This document shows positions 18,479 through 25,913 of a stretch of 64,000 nucleotides of DNA, piece by piece. Location of the stretch: contig NZ_JAKGAK010000001.1 in the NCBI RefSeq assembly GCF_023061185.1, positions 248,001 to 312,000 on the forward strand. The letters are read 5' to 3'. Position 1 is the stretch's first letter; every line of letters begins with the position of its first letter. The translations under genes were made by a program, and so were the position numbers. The notes beneath the pieces are model-generated. The model was not told the DNA's origin. It worked only from the letters and a program-made list of their open reading frames with translations, and did not search any database. This DNA is from Chromohalobacter beijerinckii (GTDB lineage: Bacteria > Pseudomonadota > Gammaproteobacteria > Pseudomonadales > Halomonadaceae).

Positions 18479-19003
18479 ATGTTGCGTGACTCACCCGGCC
18501 ACTACGGCAGCATCACACGATGCCTGCACTGGCTCATCGCGATTCTGGTCATCCTTCAGCTGACCAGCTCGTTTCTCAACATCCTGTGGGAGGGAAACGT
18601 CTACAGTCAGGCTGTCGTGCAGTGGCACACGACCATCGGCGTCGGCATTCTCGCTTTGATGGCCATACGCACGCTGTGGGCTATCTCGCAACTCAGGCAC
18701 CGGCCGGAGCACCGTGGCGCACTTCAAAAGGCGGCGATATGGGGGCACGCGCTGATGTATCTGGTGCTGTTGCTGATGCCGCTCTCGGGCATGGCATTCA
18801 CTTGGGGGCTAGGCTACGGCGTGTATGTCTTCGGCACGGCATATTGGACCGATGCCGATGTGCCCTGGGCCGCCGCGTTCGGCCAACTCCATGCACCACT
18901 TTCCTGGCTCCTCTCTGCGTTGGTGACCGGGCATATCGTCATGGCTGGCTATCACCGGTTGATTCGGCGTGACGACACGCTACATCGGATGCTCGGGCGC
19001 TAG
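18479..19003 (+). CDS. Cytochrome b561 family protein
   Basis: A 174-aa four-helix membrane di-heme cytochrome of the CybB type, expected to pass electrons between quinol and periplasmic acceptors. Hydrophobic helices lie at about 12-32, 48-66, 84-104 and 140-160. Candidate heme-ligand histidines occur in RCLHWLIA, VQWHTTIG, IWGHALMY and VTGHIVMAGYH. An in-frame ATG at 18464 lacks room for a ribosome-binding site after the inverted repeat, so 18479 (GCGGA 8 nt upstream) is preferred. The length equals that of E. coli CybB. Confidence 0.85.
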   Translation: MLRDSPGHYGSITRCLHWLIAILVILQLTSSFLNILWEGNVYSQAVVQWHTTIGVGILALMAIRTLWAISQLRHRPEHRGALQKAAIWGHALMYLVLLLMPLSGMAFTWGLGYGVYVFGTAYWTDADVPWAAAFGQLHAPLSWLLSALVTGHIVMAGYHRLIRRDDTLHRMLGR

Positions 19004-19142
19004 GCGTTCACGGTGTCGTACCATCTAGCGCCCCTTGACGGCCCACTTCCCTGCCGCTGCTCGATCACCGGCCGGGCTTGGCCGCCTGAATAGAACAGCA
19101 AGGGAGTCGATAGGACGAAGTCTCATTTGACTTTGGTCTTTT

Positions 19143-19179
19143 GGTAAACTCAGGAAACTTCGCGTAATGTAAGTTTACC
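19143..19179. promoter_or_regulatory. Inverted repeat in the HsdR-like gene promoter
   Basis: GGTAAACT (19143-19150) and AGTTTACC (19172-19179) form an 8-bp inverted repeat, 31 nt before the start codon. It is embedded in an AT-rich promoter region. It may be an operator controlling the restriction-like gene. Confidence 0.35.
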
Positions 19180-19210
19180 TATACACCAAAAACTAAACAC
19201 AGGGGGCATC

Positions 19211-20287
19211 ATGGACTTGAGCGAGAAGCTTTATGGCATCGCACGTCGTGGTGAAGAACAGGTCGAACACATCAAGAACGAGGAAGCGACCAAGACGGCT
19301 TTAGTACTCCCCTTCATCAACTCGCTTGGATACGATCCCTTCGATACCCGAGAGGTAGTACCAGAATTCACGGAGGATGTAGGCACCAAGAAGGGTGAAA
19401 AGGTCGATTACGCCATTCGTGCAGATGGCAACATTTCGATCCTCATGGAATGCAAACCCTTGGGCACCAATCTCGCCAACGTCCAGTACAACCAGCTCTA
19501 TCGTTACTTTTCTTGCACGGATGCCAAATTCGCCATCTTGACGAACGGCTTTGAATACCGCTTCTATTCTGACCTGGACTCCGAGAACAAGCTGGACACG
19601 CGCCCCTTTTTCACTTTCGACCTAGAAGACTTTAACGAACAGGATATCGACGAGCTTCAGAAATTTACCAAGCCCAATTTTGATGTTGATGCCATTCTCA
19701 GTACGGCCAACCGGCTCAAGTACACCAACCTTGCCAAACAGGCCATTGGTGAGGTCTTCTGAGACACACCGGAAGAATTCGTCAAGTTCGTAGTGGGCAA
19801 GATCTACGAGGGTCGCCAGACACGGCAAGTGGTCGAAGAATTCACGCCGATCATCAAGGAAGCAGGCAAGCTCTATATCAAAGAGCAAGTCGCCCAGCGA
19901 CTACGTGGCGCTCTGGCCAGCAACGATATCGATGCGCCCCACCCTACCTCGACTCCCGAAAGTTCGTCGCAAGAGCCCGAGCCTGATGATGATGGAATCA
20001 TCACTACCCAAGAAGAAATCGATGCCTATAACATCGTACGATCACTGCTCGCAGAACAGGTCGATGTCAGCCGTATAGCCATGCGCGATGCGAAGTCCTA
20101 CTGCGCAGTGCTCCTCGACGACAACAACCGCAAGCCCATTTGCCGCTTCCACTTCAACGCGAAATCAGTCAAACGGGTAGGCTTCTTCAACGACAAACAA
20201 GAAAGCCGCATCGATATAGACTCCGTCAGCGACCTCTTTCAGCACAAAGATCAACTGAAAACGACTGTGAGCGAATATCTCGACTAA
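19211..20287 (+). pseudogene. HsdR-N-like restriction endonuclease-family gene split by in-frame TGA
   Basis: A 359-codon frame interrupted only by a TGA at codon 184 (19760-19762). The first half (183 aa) carries a PD-(D/E)XK nuclease layout: Glu25, Asp66 (KVDYAI) and Glu80-x-Lys82 (LMECKP). It closely resembles the N-terminal nuclease of type I restriction HsdR subunits. The second half (DTPEEF onward, ending in EYLD) continues in the same frame with no frameshift, as expected for stand-alone HsdR-N proteins of about 350 aa. No hsdM, hsdS or helicase lies nearby. It is either a recent point-mutation pseudogene, a truncated but active nuclease, or a readthrough case. Confidence 0.75.
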
Positions 20288-20747
20288 CAGGCCCGTAGCC
20301 CTGAATCATCTGGGGACCGTGAAGCCTCCATTGTCATGCGCGGGCCGATCGTCTCGCGGATTATGCTGACCTCCTGCTCAGGAGGTCAGCATAATCCATG
20401 TCATATGTCTCCCTACTCAACTGCACTGAAATTAAAATCTATGACAGTCAATCTGGAAAATTACTAATAAGTCGATAAGTTTCGTCGAGCTGCACGAGCG
20501 GAAGGCCAGCGCGAACGCGACCACAAGCTGATGGCCGCCCTAGACTAGCTCAATGGGAAGATGGACAAAGGCACTGGCGCCTGGGCGTGCCGCTCGCCGC
20601 GGTGGACCACTCAATGGAAGGAGATCAGAAAGGTCAGAATTTGAATGCTCTTCCCTGCCTACAGAACCGTAATCTTTATAGATAAAGGCCGAGGGTCGAC
20701 TCAAACAAGACTGACTATAGACTTCATCGCAACGAATAAAAACCTTA
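20288..20747. other. Gene-poor region with decayed coding relic
   Basis: A 460-bp gap inside the island. It contains the long inverted repeat at 20358-20397. It also has a GC-rich stretch (about 20478-20636) whose + frame reads arginine/lysine-rich sequence such as KFRRAARAEGQRERDHKLMA, with an in-frame TAG and no start. That frame looks like a decayed gene fragment of unknown origin. The remainder is AT-rich with nothing recognisable. Confidence 0.4.
20358..20397. repeat. 19-bp perfect inverted repeat with 2-nt loop
   Basis: The left arm is 20358-20376, beginning GGATTATGCTGACC. The loop is CT, and the right arm 20379-20397 is its exact complement. It could act as a terminator for the HsdR-like gene, though no U tract follows. 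It could also be two abutted insertion-sequence or transposon ends. Confidence 0.7.
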
Positions 20748-22763
20748 TCAACCCAAAACGGCTTTACGGTATTCTGAAAGACTGTAAAAAAAATTCATCA
20801 TATCATTAGACCCAACTTCTTCATAAGAAATCTCCTCGGTCCTAACAACAATTTTTCCTGAGGACACAGGAAAAAACTCTATGTGACTAGACAAGTACCT
20901 TTTACCAAGCTTAACCTGATATGGAGTGCTCAGGAAAAACAAAAAATCTTCTACACTAGGCGTATTTGACGACCACTGAGAGTAGACTTCCACATCACCG
21001 ACCGCAAAATTACCACTTACACCCCTGCCATTAAAAAACCTAATTATGGCTGGCATATCTATAACATAAGTATCATCAAGCGGTTCATCGAGAGCAAAAG
21101 GCATACCATTAACAATACAAGGAATAATCTCCTGCACGTCACTCACACTACCAAAATTCTTCTCAATAATATCGGGATACTTCTTCAAAGCACCACACAA
21201 TCTAGCAACCTGTTCCTGATGCTCAAAAAAATCATCTCGCATATTTCTAGATAAAATCGGGTCATTCGCCACAGACCTATTCTTGCACTCAAAAACAAAT
21301 ACCTTATCACCCCACTTCACAACCACATCATATTCATAAATCTCCCCTTTCCTTTTTTCTTTTATTTTTTTCGGACCAAGACCCATTCTAGAAAAAACAG
21401 AAAACAAATTTTCCTCAAGGGCATCCCCTTTCCTTGAGAGCCTCTCCTTATTTCTTGTTACATTCGATACTACTAATTCATGCAAGATTGCATCTTTCAG
21501 AGAGGGAACGTAAACCAAGTAATCATCCCCGAACTTTATAACAGGAGTATCATAGAGATCGATTGACCCCTTTCCAAAGAGCACATTATCTAAAAACGTT
21601 TCAGCAACCCCTTTCAACATCCCCTTTCTTGTAAAAACATCTAAAAGATCGCGTTTTTTCAACATAGGGAAGAGTGACTCAGAATCCCCGTCCACAAAAG
21701 AATTTTTGGCAAAATCCTGTAATGCAGCATACCCATCCAGCCACTGCCGAAGAGTCAAGCCTAGACATTTATTCCTTTCATCATCGACAGCTAGAGACAA
21801 AACCCTCTCAATAACCAACTTATTAGAGAGAACGCCTATCTCATACTCACTGAGATTCTTATTATTGTTGCGAAAAAACTCAAGCGCCCCAAAATATATT
21901 TCTTTTGTCAGCTGCCTCAGCCTATTCCTTGCTATAACTTCATACTCCCTCCAACCATACGGCGCATATACATCTAAATGCTCATCAACTTTATCTTTAT
22001 GTTCATCAGGAACATCTTTGTTATCCGGGCTATAAACCCATTCCCGATCACAGTGCCTGATATCTTTTTGCACATCATCAAAACGCTTCCAAGCCATTGC
22101 ATTTAAATTCAACGCACTTATTTTAAAAAGAGAATCTTCTCCAGGGCAAACAAAATCACCAAAATCAAAACACTCTCCGACCAACTTTTTCTCCAGATGG
22201 CCGGTGCTTTTTAAAACCAGAAAAACTGATTCAAGCAAGGCCCATATAGCCGCATCAGGGTCAACTCTATTTCCAACAGAGTCCTCAATTAAATACGACC
22301 TCTGAGTATCTATAAAACCATCCTCTGTTCTTCCTTTGAGAACCTCCTCCCTTGCTCTTCGAGTGATTTCGAGATAATCCTCACCACCTCTAACCAAAGA
22401 AGAGGATACAATCTCTTCGACGCTCATCTCCTTCGCAGCTTCGGTCTGGTATCTCCACTCTTTTAATTTAATAAAGTACCTATTCACCAACCTCAATATC
22501 CCAGCTCGGTTTGTAAAAACTCCCGACCAAAAATCCCCGGCCTCTTCACAAAGAAAACGACCCAACTCATTAATAAAATCCACAACCCAAGAAAACTTAT
22601 CGGAGTCACCATCTTTTACAACCAATGACTCATTGCGCAAAACTCCGTCCAAAAAGGCGTCAAAACCTTTGGCATGGTAATATTTTTTGGCCGCATCCAA
22701 AGAAGCACTCAAACTACAAGAGGGAGATATTTTCTCAAACTTTAAAGACTTAGACTTCCCCAC
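20748..22763 (-). CDS. Uncharacterised AT-rich protein with PD-(D/E)XK nuclease motif
   Basis: A 671-aa protein of no family I recognise. Its base composition is far more AT-rich than its neighbours (AAA/TTT-rich codons), indicating horizontal acquisition. The N-terminal two thirds look alpha-helical and charged. Between about residues 445 and 500 is a restriction-fold signature: Glu in DALEENLFSVF, Asp in IYEYDVVVKWGD and the paired Glu-x-Lys in VFVFECKNR. The start is probably the GTG at 22763, since TTGGAG lies 6 nt upstream; a TTG 12 nt earlier (22775) is the alternative. It begins 26 nt after the BRCT-domain gene, so the two form an operon. The role may be DNA cleavage in phage or plasmid defence (inference). 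Confidence 0.7.
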   Translation of the reverse strand: MGKSKSLKFEKISPSCSLSASLDAAKKYYHAKGFDAFLDGVLRNESLVVKDGDSDKFSWVVDFINELGRFLCEEAGDFWSGVFTNRAGILRLVNRYFIKLKEWRYQTEAAKEMSVEEIVSSSLVRGGEDYLEITRRAREEVLKGRTEDGFIDTQRSYLIEDSVGNRVDPDAAIWALLESVFLVLKSTGHLEKKLVGECFDFGDFVCPGEDSLFKISALNLNAMAWKRFDDVQKDIRHCDREWVYSPDNKDVPDEHKDKVDEHLDVYAPYGWREYEVIARNRLRQLTKEIYFGALEFFRNNNKNLSEYEIGVLSNKLVIERVLSLAVDDERNKCLGLTLRQWLDGYAALQDFAKNSFVDGDSESLFPMLKKRDLLDVFTRKGMLKGVAETFLDNVLFGKGSIDLYDTPVIKFGDDYLVYVPSLKDAILHELVVSNVTRNKERLSRKGDALEENLFSVFSRMGLGPKKIKEKRKGEIYEYDVVVKWGDKVFVFECKNRSVANDPILSRNMRDDFFEHQEQVARLCGALKKYPDIIEKNFGSVSDVQEIIPCIVNGMPFALDEPLDDTYVIDMPAIIRFFNGRGVSGNFAVGDVEVYSQWSSNTPSVEDFLFFLSTPYQVKLGKRYLSSHIEFFPVSSGKIVVRTEEISYEEVGSNDMMNFFYSLSEYRKAVLG

Positions 22764-22789
22764 AAAAAACTCCAAAACTTAATAAAAAA

Positions 22790-23263
22790 TCACTCCGGCA
22801 TTTCTCCAGTTTCCAACAACCACACCAGGTCAGCCTCATCCAATACAGCGACACCCTGACCCTGCGCCTTGCGTAACTTAGTTGGGCCAGCATTGGGACC
22901 GGCACACACAAAGCTCAGCTCTTTGCTGACTGTTTTGCGTAAACGCATGCCTGCCTCACTGGCATACCCTTCCAACGCTGTACGGCGAGCCTTGGGAAAG
23001 CCAGTGAAGAGGATTTCCAGCGAGGGAGACAAAGTAATCGTTGAAGGATCTTGCTGGGGAGCTAGATGAGTTGGGCGCTGCATGTCGACGAGTGGATCAG
23101 GATCGGTGAGAACCTCGACGATGCGGTCTCGGCGAAACGTTTTAAACCGGCTATCGGATGAGCATATACCTTTGAGTTGCCAACCATCGTCTGCCCACTG
23201 AGCCACTTCACGCGTCGAGACATTGCCCTTCGCGTCCTCATAGACGAAGCGCACGACATCCAT
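22790..23263 (-). CDS. WYL-like and BRCT domain protein
   Basis: A 157-aa protein. Residues 1-52 resemble a WYL-type ligand or nucleic-acid-sensing fold: FVYEDAKGNVSTREVAQW, then a cysteine and FKTFRRDRIVEVL. Residues 82-153 form a BRCT module (ILFTGFPKARRTALEGYASE, the conserved SKELSFVCAG, a KLRKAQGQGVAVLDE stretch and Trp148), as seen in NAD-dependent ligase and exonuclease partners. AAGGGA precedes the ATG. It lies directly upstream of the PD-(D/E)XK gene on the same strand. BRCT modules bind DNA ends or proteins, so it may recruit or regulate the nuclease (inference). Its GC content is closer to the host than that of its partner. Confidence 0.75.
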   Translation of the reverse strand: MDVVRFVYEDAKGNVSTREVAQWADDGWQLKGICSSDSRFKTFRRDRIVEVLTDPDPLVDMQRPTHLAPQQDPSTITLSPSLEILFTGFPKARRTALEGYASEAGMRLRKTVSKELSFVCAGPNAGPTKLRKAQGQGVAVLDEADLVWLLETGEMPE

Positions 23264-23271
23264 AGCTTTCC

Positions 23272-23322
23272 CTTACAGTACCTAGGCCCTCTTAAGGGGC
23301 TTTTACACTGGCTTACTGTAAG
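23272..23322. promoter_or_regulatory. Inverted repeat in promoter of the BRCT/nuclease operon
   Basis: On the coding strand CTTACAGTA (23322-23314) and TACTGTAAG (23280-23272) form a 9-bp inverted repeat separated by 33 nt. The distal copy is itself part of the palindrome CTTACTGTAAG. The proximal copy overlaps the ribosome-binding region, suggesting an operator or RNA hairpin controlling expression. Confidence 0.4.
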
Positions 23323-23351
23323 ACTGTATAACAGCAAATGCAGAAATGCAG

Positions 23352-23484
23352 TTATGCCTTCAAAAAAATTTTGCCAATCCTGACCCGACACCGGCCCAGG
23401 ATCTCCACGTCCTGCATCTCGTCGGGCTTGATCATCTCTTTACCGTAAGCGTGGTTGTCGCTGATCAGCAGCCAGGCGCCACCG
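23352..23484 (-). pseudogene. C-terminal remnant of S24/LexA-type phage repressor
   Basis: About 44 codons ending in a stop at 23352 read GGAWLLISDNHAYGKEMIKP and continue to GRCRVRIGKIF. This matches the C-terminal strand region of S24-peptidase phage repressors (typically WLLISDN...Y...I..V.ViGRV). The frame loses similarity to the right, and the catalytic Ser and Lys region and the HTH are absent. It is therefore a truncated relic, evidence of a past prophage or integrative element at this tRNA-Ser locus. Confidence 0.65.
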
Positions 23485-23698
23485 GCAACGCACTGTATGA
23501 TTAACACTAGGCTAGCCCTGAAGAGCCAGATGCACGCATCCACCTACCACTACCCAGCACTCAAAACACTTAGGAAACACTACCGAAAGCCACAGTCGCT
23601 GTCATTCCTAAATGAGCGGGTATGCGACCAAACGGGGATGGGTAAGACGAGGTTAGGAACTCAAGAAGTGCGGGGTGGCCCTTCCGAAAGACAGGCAC

Positions 23699-23730
23699 AA
23701 AAAAGCCGCTGATGGCTCAGCGGCTTTTTT
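23699..23730. terminator. Bidirectional terminator next to tRNA-Ser
   Basis: A 14-bp perfect stem (AAAAAAGCCGCTGA at 23699-23712 with TCAGCGGCTTTTTT at 23717-23730) with a TGGC loop. The A/U tracts on both sides make a strong terminator in either direction. It follows tRNA-Ser in its direction of transcription. Confidence 0.9.
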
Positions 23731-23736
23731 AAATTC

Positions 23737-23824
23737 TGGCGGAGGGGGAGGGATTCGAACCCTCGAAGCCTTTCGACTTACGCGCTTTCCAGGCGCGCTC
23801 CTTCGACCACTCGGACACCCCTCC
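23737..23824 (-). tRNA. tRNA-Ser (anticodon GGA)
   Basis: An 88-nt serine tRNA with the long variable arm. The 7-bp acceptor is GGAGGGG/CCCCTCC, the anticodon loop CTGGAAA gives GGA, and a TTCGAAT T-loop and encoded CCA are present. It marks the right boundary of the accessory island; tRNA-Ser genes are common integration sites. Confidence 0.95.
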
Positions 23825-23928
23825 GCAAATTTTCGTCCCGTCGGGCGGCGTTGCATGTCCGTCAGAACGGCGCACATACTATCGAGCTAAGTGCTGTTTT
23901 GCAAGCGATTTTCCGTTTCGGCGAGGAA

Positions 23929-24438
23929 TCACTTGAGTACCGCGTAACTGCCTTGAGCTTCCATGCAGAGGGTGTCGCCACAGTAGACGCGCTGAACGAG
24001 TTTGATGCGCCCTCTCCCCTTCTCCGCCAGCGAGGCCTCTAGCCGGTCAATGCCGTCCGCTTCGAGAGGGAAACACTGCATGTGATAGTCCGTGGTGACG
24101 GGGGCGAGAAAACGCTGCTGGCCTTCGGCGATCACCACGTCTTGCGCCCTGCCCCGGGCGCGTAGCCATAGCGTCGTCCAGCACCAGCCGAGCAAGGTGG
24201 TTTCGCCGGCGAGCGCGCCGCCGAAGCCGGTGCCCTTGTCATTGAGGTTGGCATCCAGCGCGATTTGCCAGTGGAGCGTCGTCGCGTCCCAGGCGGGCGA
24301 GTGAATACCGTAATGCGCGACCTGCGGGATCGCCTCGCGCAACCAGGCGAGAAAGCTCTCGAGGTCATCTCCGTCGCTCGCCTCGGGCAACGGCAAGCGG
24401 GGGTGCATCACCCCCGGACGGCGTGGCGTAGCGTTCAC
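23929..24438 (-). CDS. YiiD C-terminal-type thioesterase-fold protein
   Basis: A 169-aa protein resembling the 4HBT thioesterase domain found at the C-terminus of YiiD (FabY-like). It shows the hot-dog-fold strand HWQIALDANLNDKGTGFGGAL, then a central helix in LAGETTLLGWCWTTLWLRARG and a second strand block KLVQRVYCGDTLCMEAQGSY. It starts at a GTG overlapping the upstream nitroreductase stop (GTGA at 24435-24438), so translation is coupled. An internal ATG at residue 11 is possible. The expected activity is acyl-CoA or acyl-ACP hydrolysis, substrate unknown. Confidence 0.75.
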   Translation of the reverse strand: MNATPRRPGVMHPRLPLPEASDGDDLESFLAWLREAIPQVAHYGIHSPAWDATTLHWQIALDANLNDKGTGFGGALAGETTLLGWCWTTLWLRARGRAQDVVIAEGQQRFLAPVTTDYHMQCFPLEADGIDRLEASLAEKGRGRIKLVQRVYCGDTLCMEAQGSYAVLK

Positions 24439-24995
24439 GACCAGCGCTCGACGAAGTCACTCGGATCGCGTTCGGGCAGCGGCTTGTGGCGCCCGCCCAT
24501 CTGACCGAGGTACAGAAAGCCGACCAGTTCGTCGTCTTCGGCGAGGCCAAGGCCTTCACGCACCGTGGGGTCGAAGGCGTAGTGGCCGGTGCGCCACATG
24601 GCGCCCAGGCCTTGCGCCTGCGCCGCGAGCAGGATGCCATGCGCCGCGCAGCCGGCGGAAAGCAGCTGTTCGATACGCGGCACCTTGGGATGATCGGGCG
24701 TGACCTTGGCGATCACCGCAATGAGCATCGGTGCACGCTTAGGCTTCTTGCGCGCGGCATCCAGGTGGCCGTCGTCGATGTGCGGATTGAGACGCTGCTC
24801 GGCCTTGGCGTACAGCTCGCCCAGCCGGTCGAGCCCTTCCCCGGAGAACTCGATGAACCGCCATGGCGTCAGGGCGTCGTGATCGGGCGCGCGCAAGGCG
24901 GCACGATACAGCGCGTCCAGTTGATCGCGGTCGGGGGCGGGCGCGGCCAGTTTCCCCATCGAGCTGCGCTCATGCAGTAAGGTCATGGCATCCAT
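24435..24995 (-). CDS. Nitroreductase family protein (YdjA-like)
   Basis: A 186-aa FMN-dependent oxidoreductase of the short YdjA subgroup. The N-terminal LLHERSSMGKLAAPAPDRDQL contains the FMN-binding RxS motif, ALRAPDHDALTPWRF is the characteristic YdjA segment, and the C-terminal GFLYLGQMGG closes the flavin site. The ATG at 24995 is chosen because AAGGAG lies 6 nt upstream; earlier in-frame starts lack a site. It overlaps the thioesterase-fold gene by 4 nt. YdjA enzymes are usually homodimeric; the physiological substrate is not known. Confidence 0.88.
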   Translation of the reverse strand: MDAMTLLHERSSMGKLAAPAPDRDQLDALYRAALRAPDHDALTPWRFIEFSGEGLDRLGELYAKAEQRLNPHIDDGHLDAARKKPKRAPMLIAVIAKVTPDHPKVPRIEQLLSAGCAAHGILLAAQAQGLGAMWRTGHYAFDPTVREGLGLAEDDELVGFLYLGQMGGRHKPLPERDPSDFVERWS

Positions 24996-25078
24996 GAACA
25001 TCTCCTTGGCCGTCTGAATAGGGTAATGATGTGCGGCCGAAGCCGCCTGCATTCAATGCATGGCGTCGAGTTACACGC

Positions 25079-25912
25079 TCACTGACGCGCCAGGCGGAGT
25101 GGCGTGGGCGGCCGCTCGCCGGGCGTACCCCGCCAGGGGCTGATATCCAGCCCGCCCCGCCTCACGTAGCGCGCCATGACCAGCAGCCGCTCGGGCTTGG
25201 CACGCGCCATGAGGTCAACGAACAGGTGCTCGACGCAGTGCTCGTGAAAGTCCTGATACTGCCGGTAGGAGATCAGGTACTTCAGCAAGGCCTCGCGCGC
25301 AAGCCGAGGGCCGCGATAGCGAATCAGCACGCTGCCCCAGTCGGGCTGGCCGGTCACCGGGCAGTTGGACTTGAGCAGGTGCGAGTACAGCATTTCGTCG
25401 ACGATCTCTTCGCCGACTTCGATCAGGTCGGGGGTTGGCGTGTAGTGCTCGATGCTCACGTCGAGATCGTCCAGGCACTCGCCGGGCAGCGCTCGGGGCA
25501 TCAGGGCATCGTCCTCGACGCCGAACAGGGCCACCGCTACCGGCGCGCCCGCCGCCTGGGCCAGGTCACGCTCGAGTGTCTCGGCCACCGCCTCGCGGCT
25601 GTCGAAGCGCGTCTGATTGAAGCTGTTGAGGTACAGCTTCCAGGACTTCGACTCGATCAGCGAGGGCGAGTCGGCGGGCAGCCGGAACCGGGCCACGGCG
25701 ACGATCGGCTTCCCCTTTGCGTCGAGCCAGGAAAGCTCGAAGGCGTGCCACTCGTCCTCGCCCTCGAACGGCAGCGCGGCATCATCGAGCCCCAGCGGCG
25801 CGCGGTTGGCCTGCCGGGGAATGGGAAACAGCAGGCCGGCGTCGTAGTGCTCGGGATACGCAGACTCACGCCCCAGCGGCGCATGCGCGAGGGTCTCGTC
25901 ACGTTCGCTCAT
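25079..25912 (-). CDS. queF: NADPH-dependent 7-cyano-7-deazaguanine reductase QueF
   Basis: A 277-aa enzyme that reduces preQ0 to preQ1 in queuosine biosynthesis. It is the long, two-module (YqfE-like) form typical of gammaproteobacteria. The QueF motif ESKSWKLYLNSFNQTRF (about residue 88) binds NADPH, and the catalytic cysteine lies in LLKSNCPVTGQPDWGS, with the downstream FHEHCVEHLFVDL. The ATG at 25912 lies one base past the ABC permease stop, so it is the third gene of that operon. I looked for a preQ1 riboswitch upstream of the operon and saw none. Confidence 0.95.
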   Translation of the reverse strand: MSERDETLAHAPLGRESAYPEHYDAGLLFPIPRQANRAPLGLDDAALPFEGEDEWHAFELSWLDAKGKPIVAVARFRLPADSPSLIESKSWKLYLNSFNQTRFDSREAVAETLERDLAQAAGAPVAVALFGVEDDALMPRALPGECLDDLDVSIEHYTPTPDLIEVGEEIVDEMLYSHLLKSNCPVTGQPDWGSVLIRYRGPRLAREALLKYLISYRQYQDFHEHCVEHLFVDLMARAKPERLLVMARYVRRGGLDISPWRGTPGERPPTPLRLARQ

Positions 25913-25913
25913 G

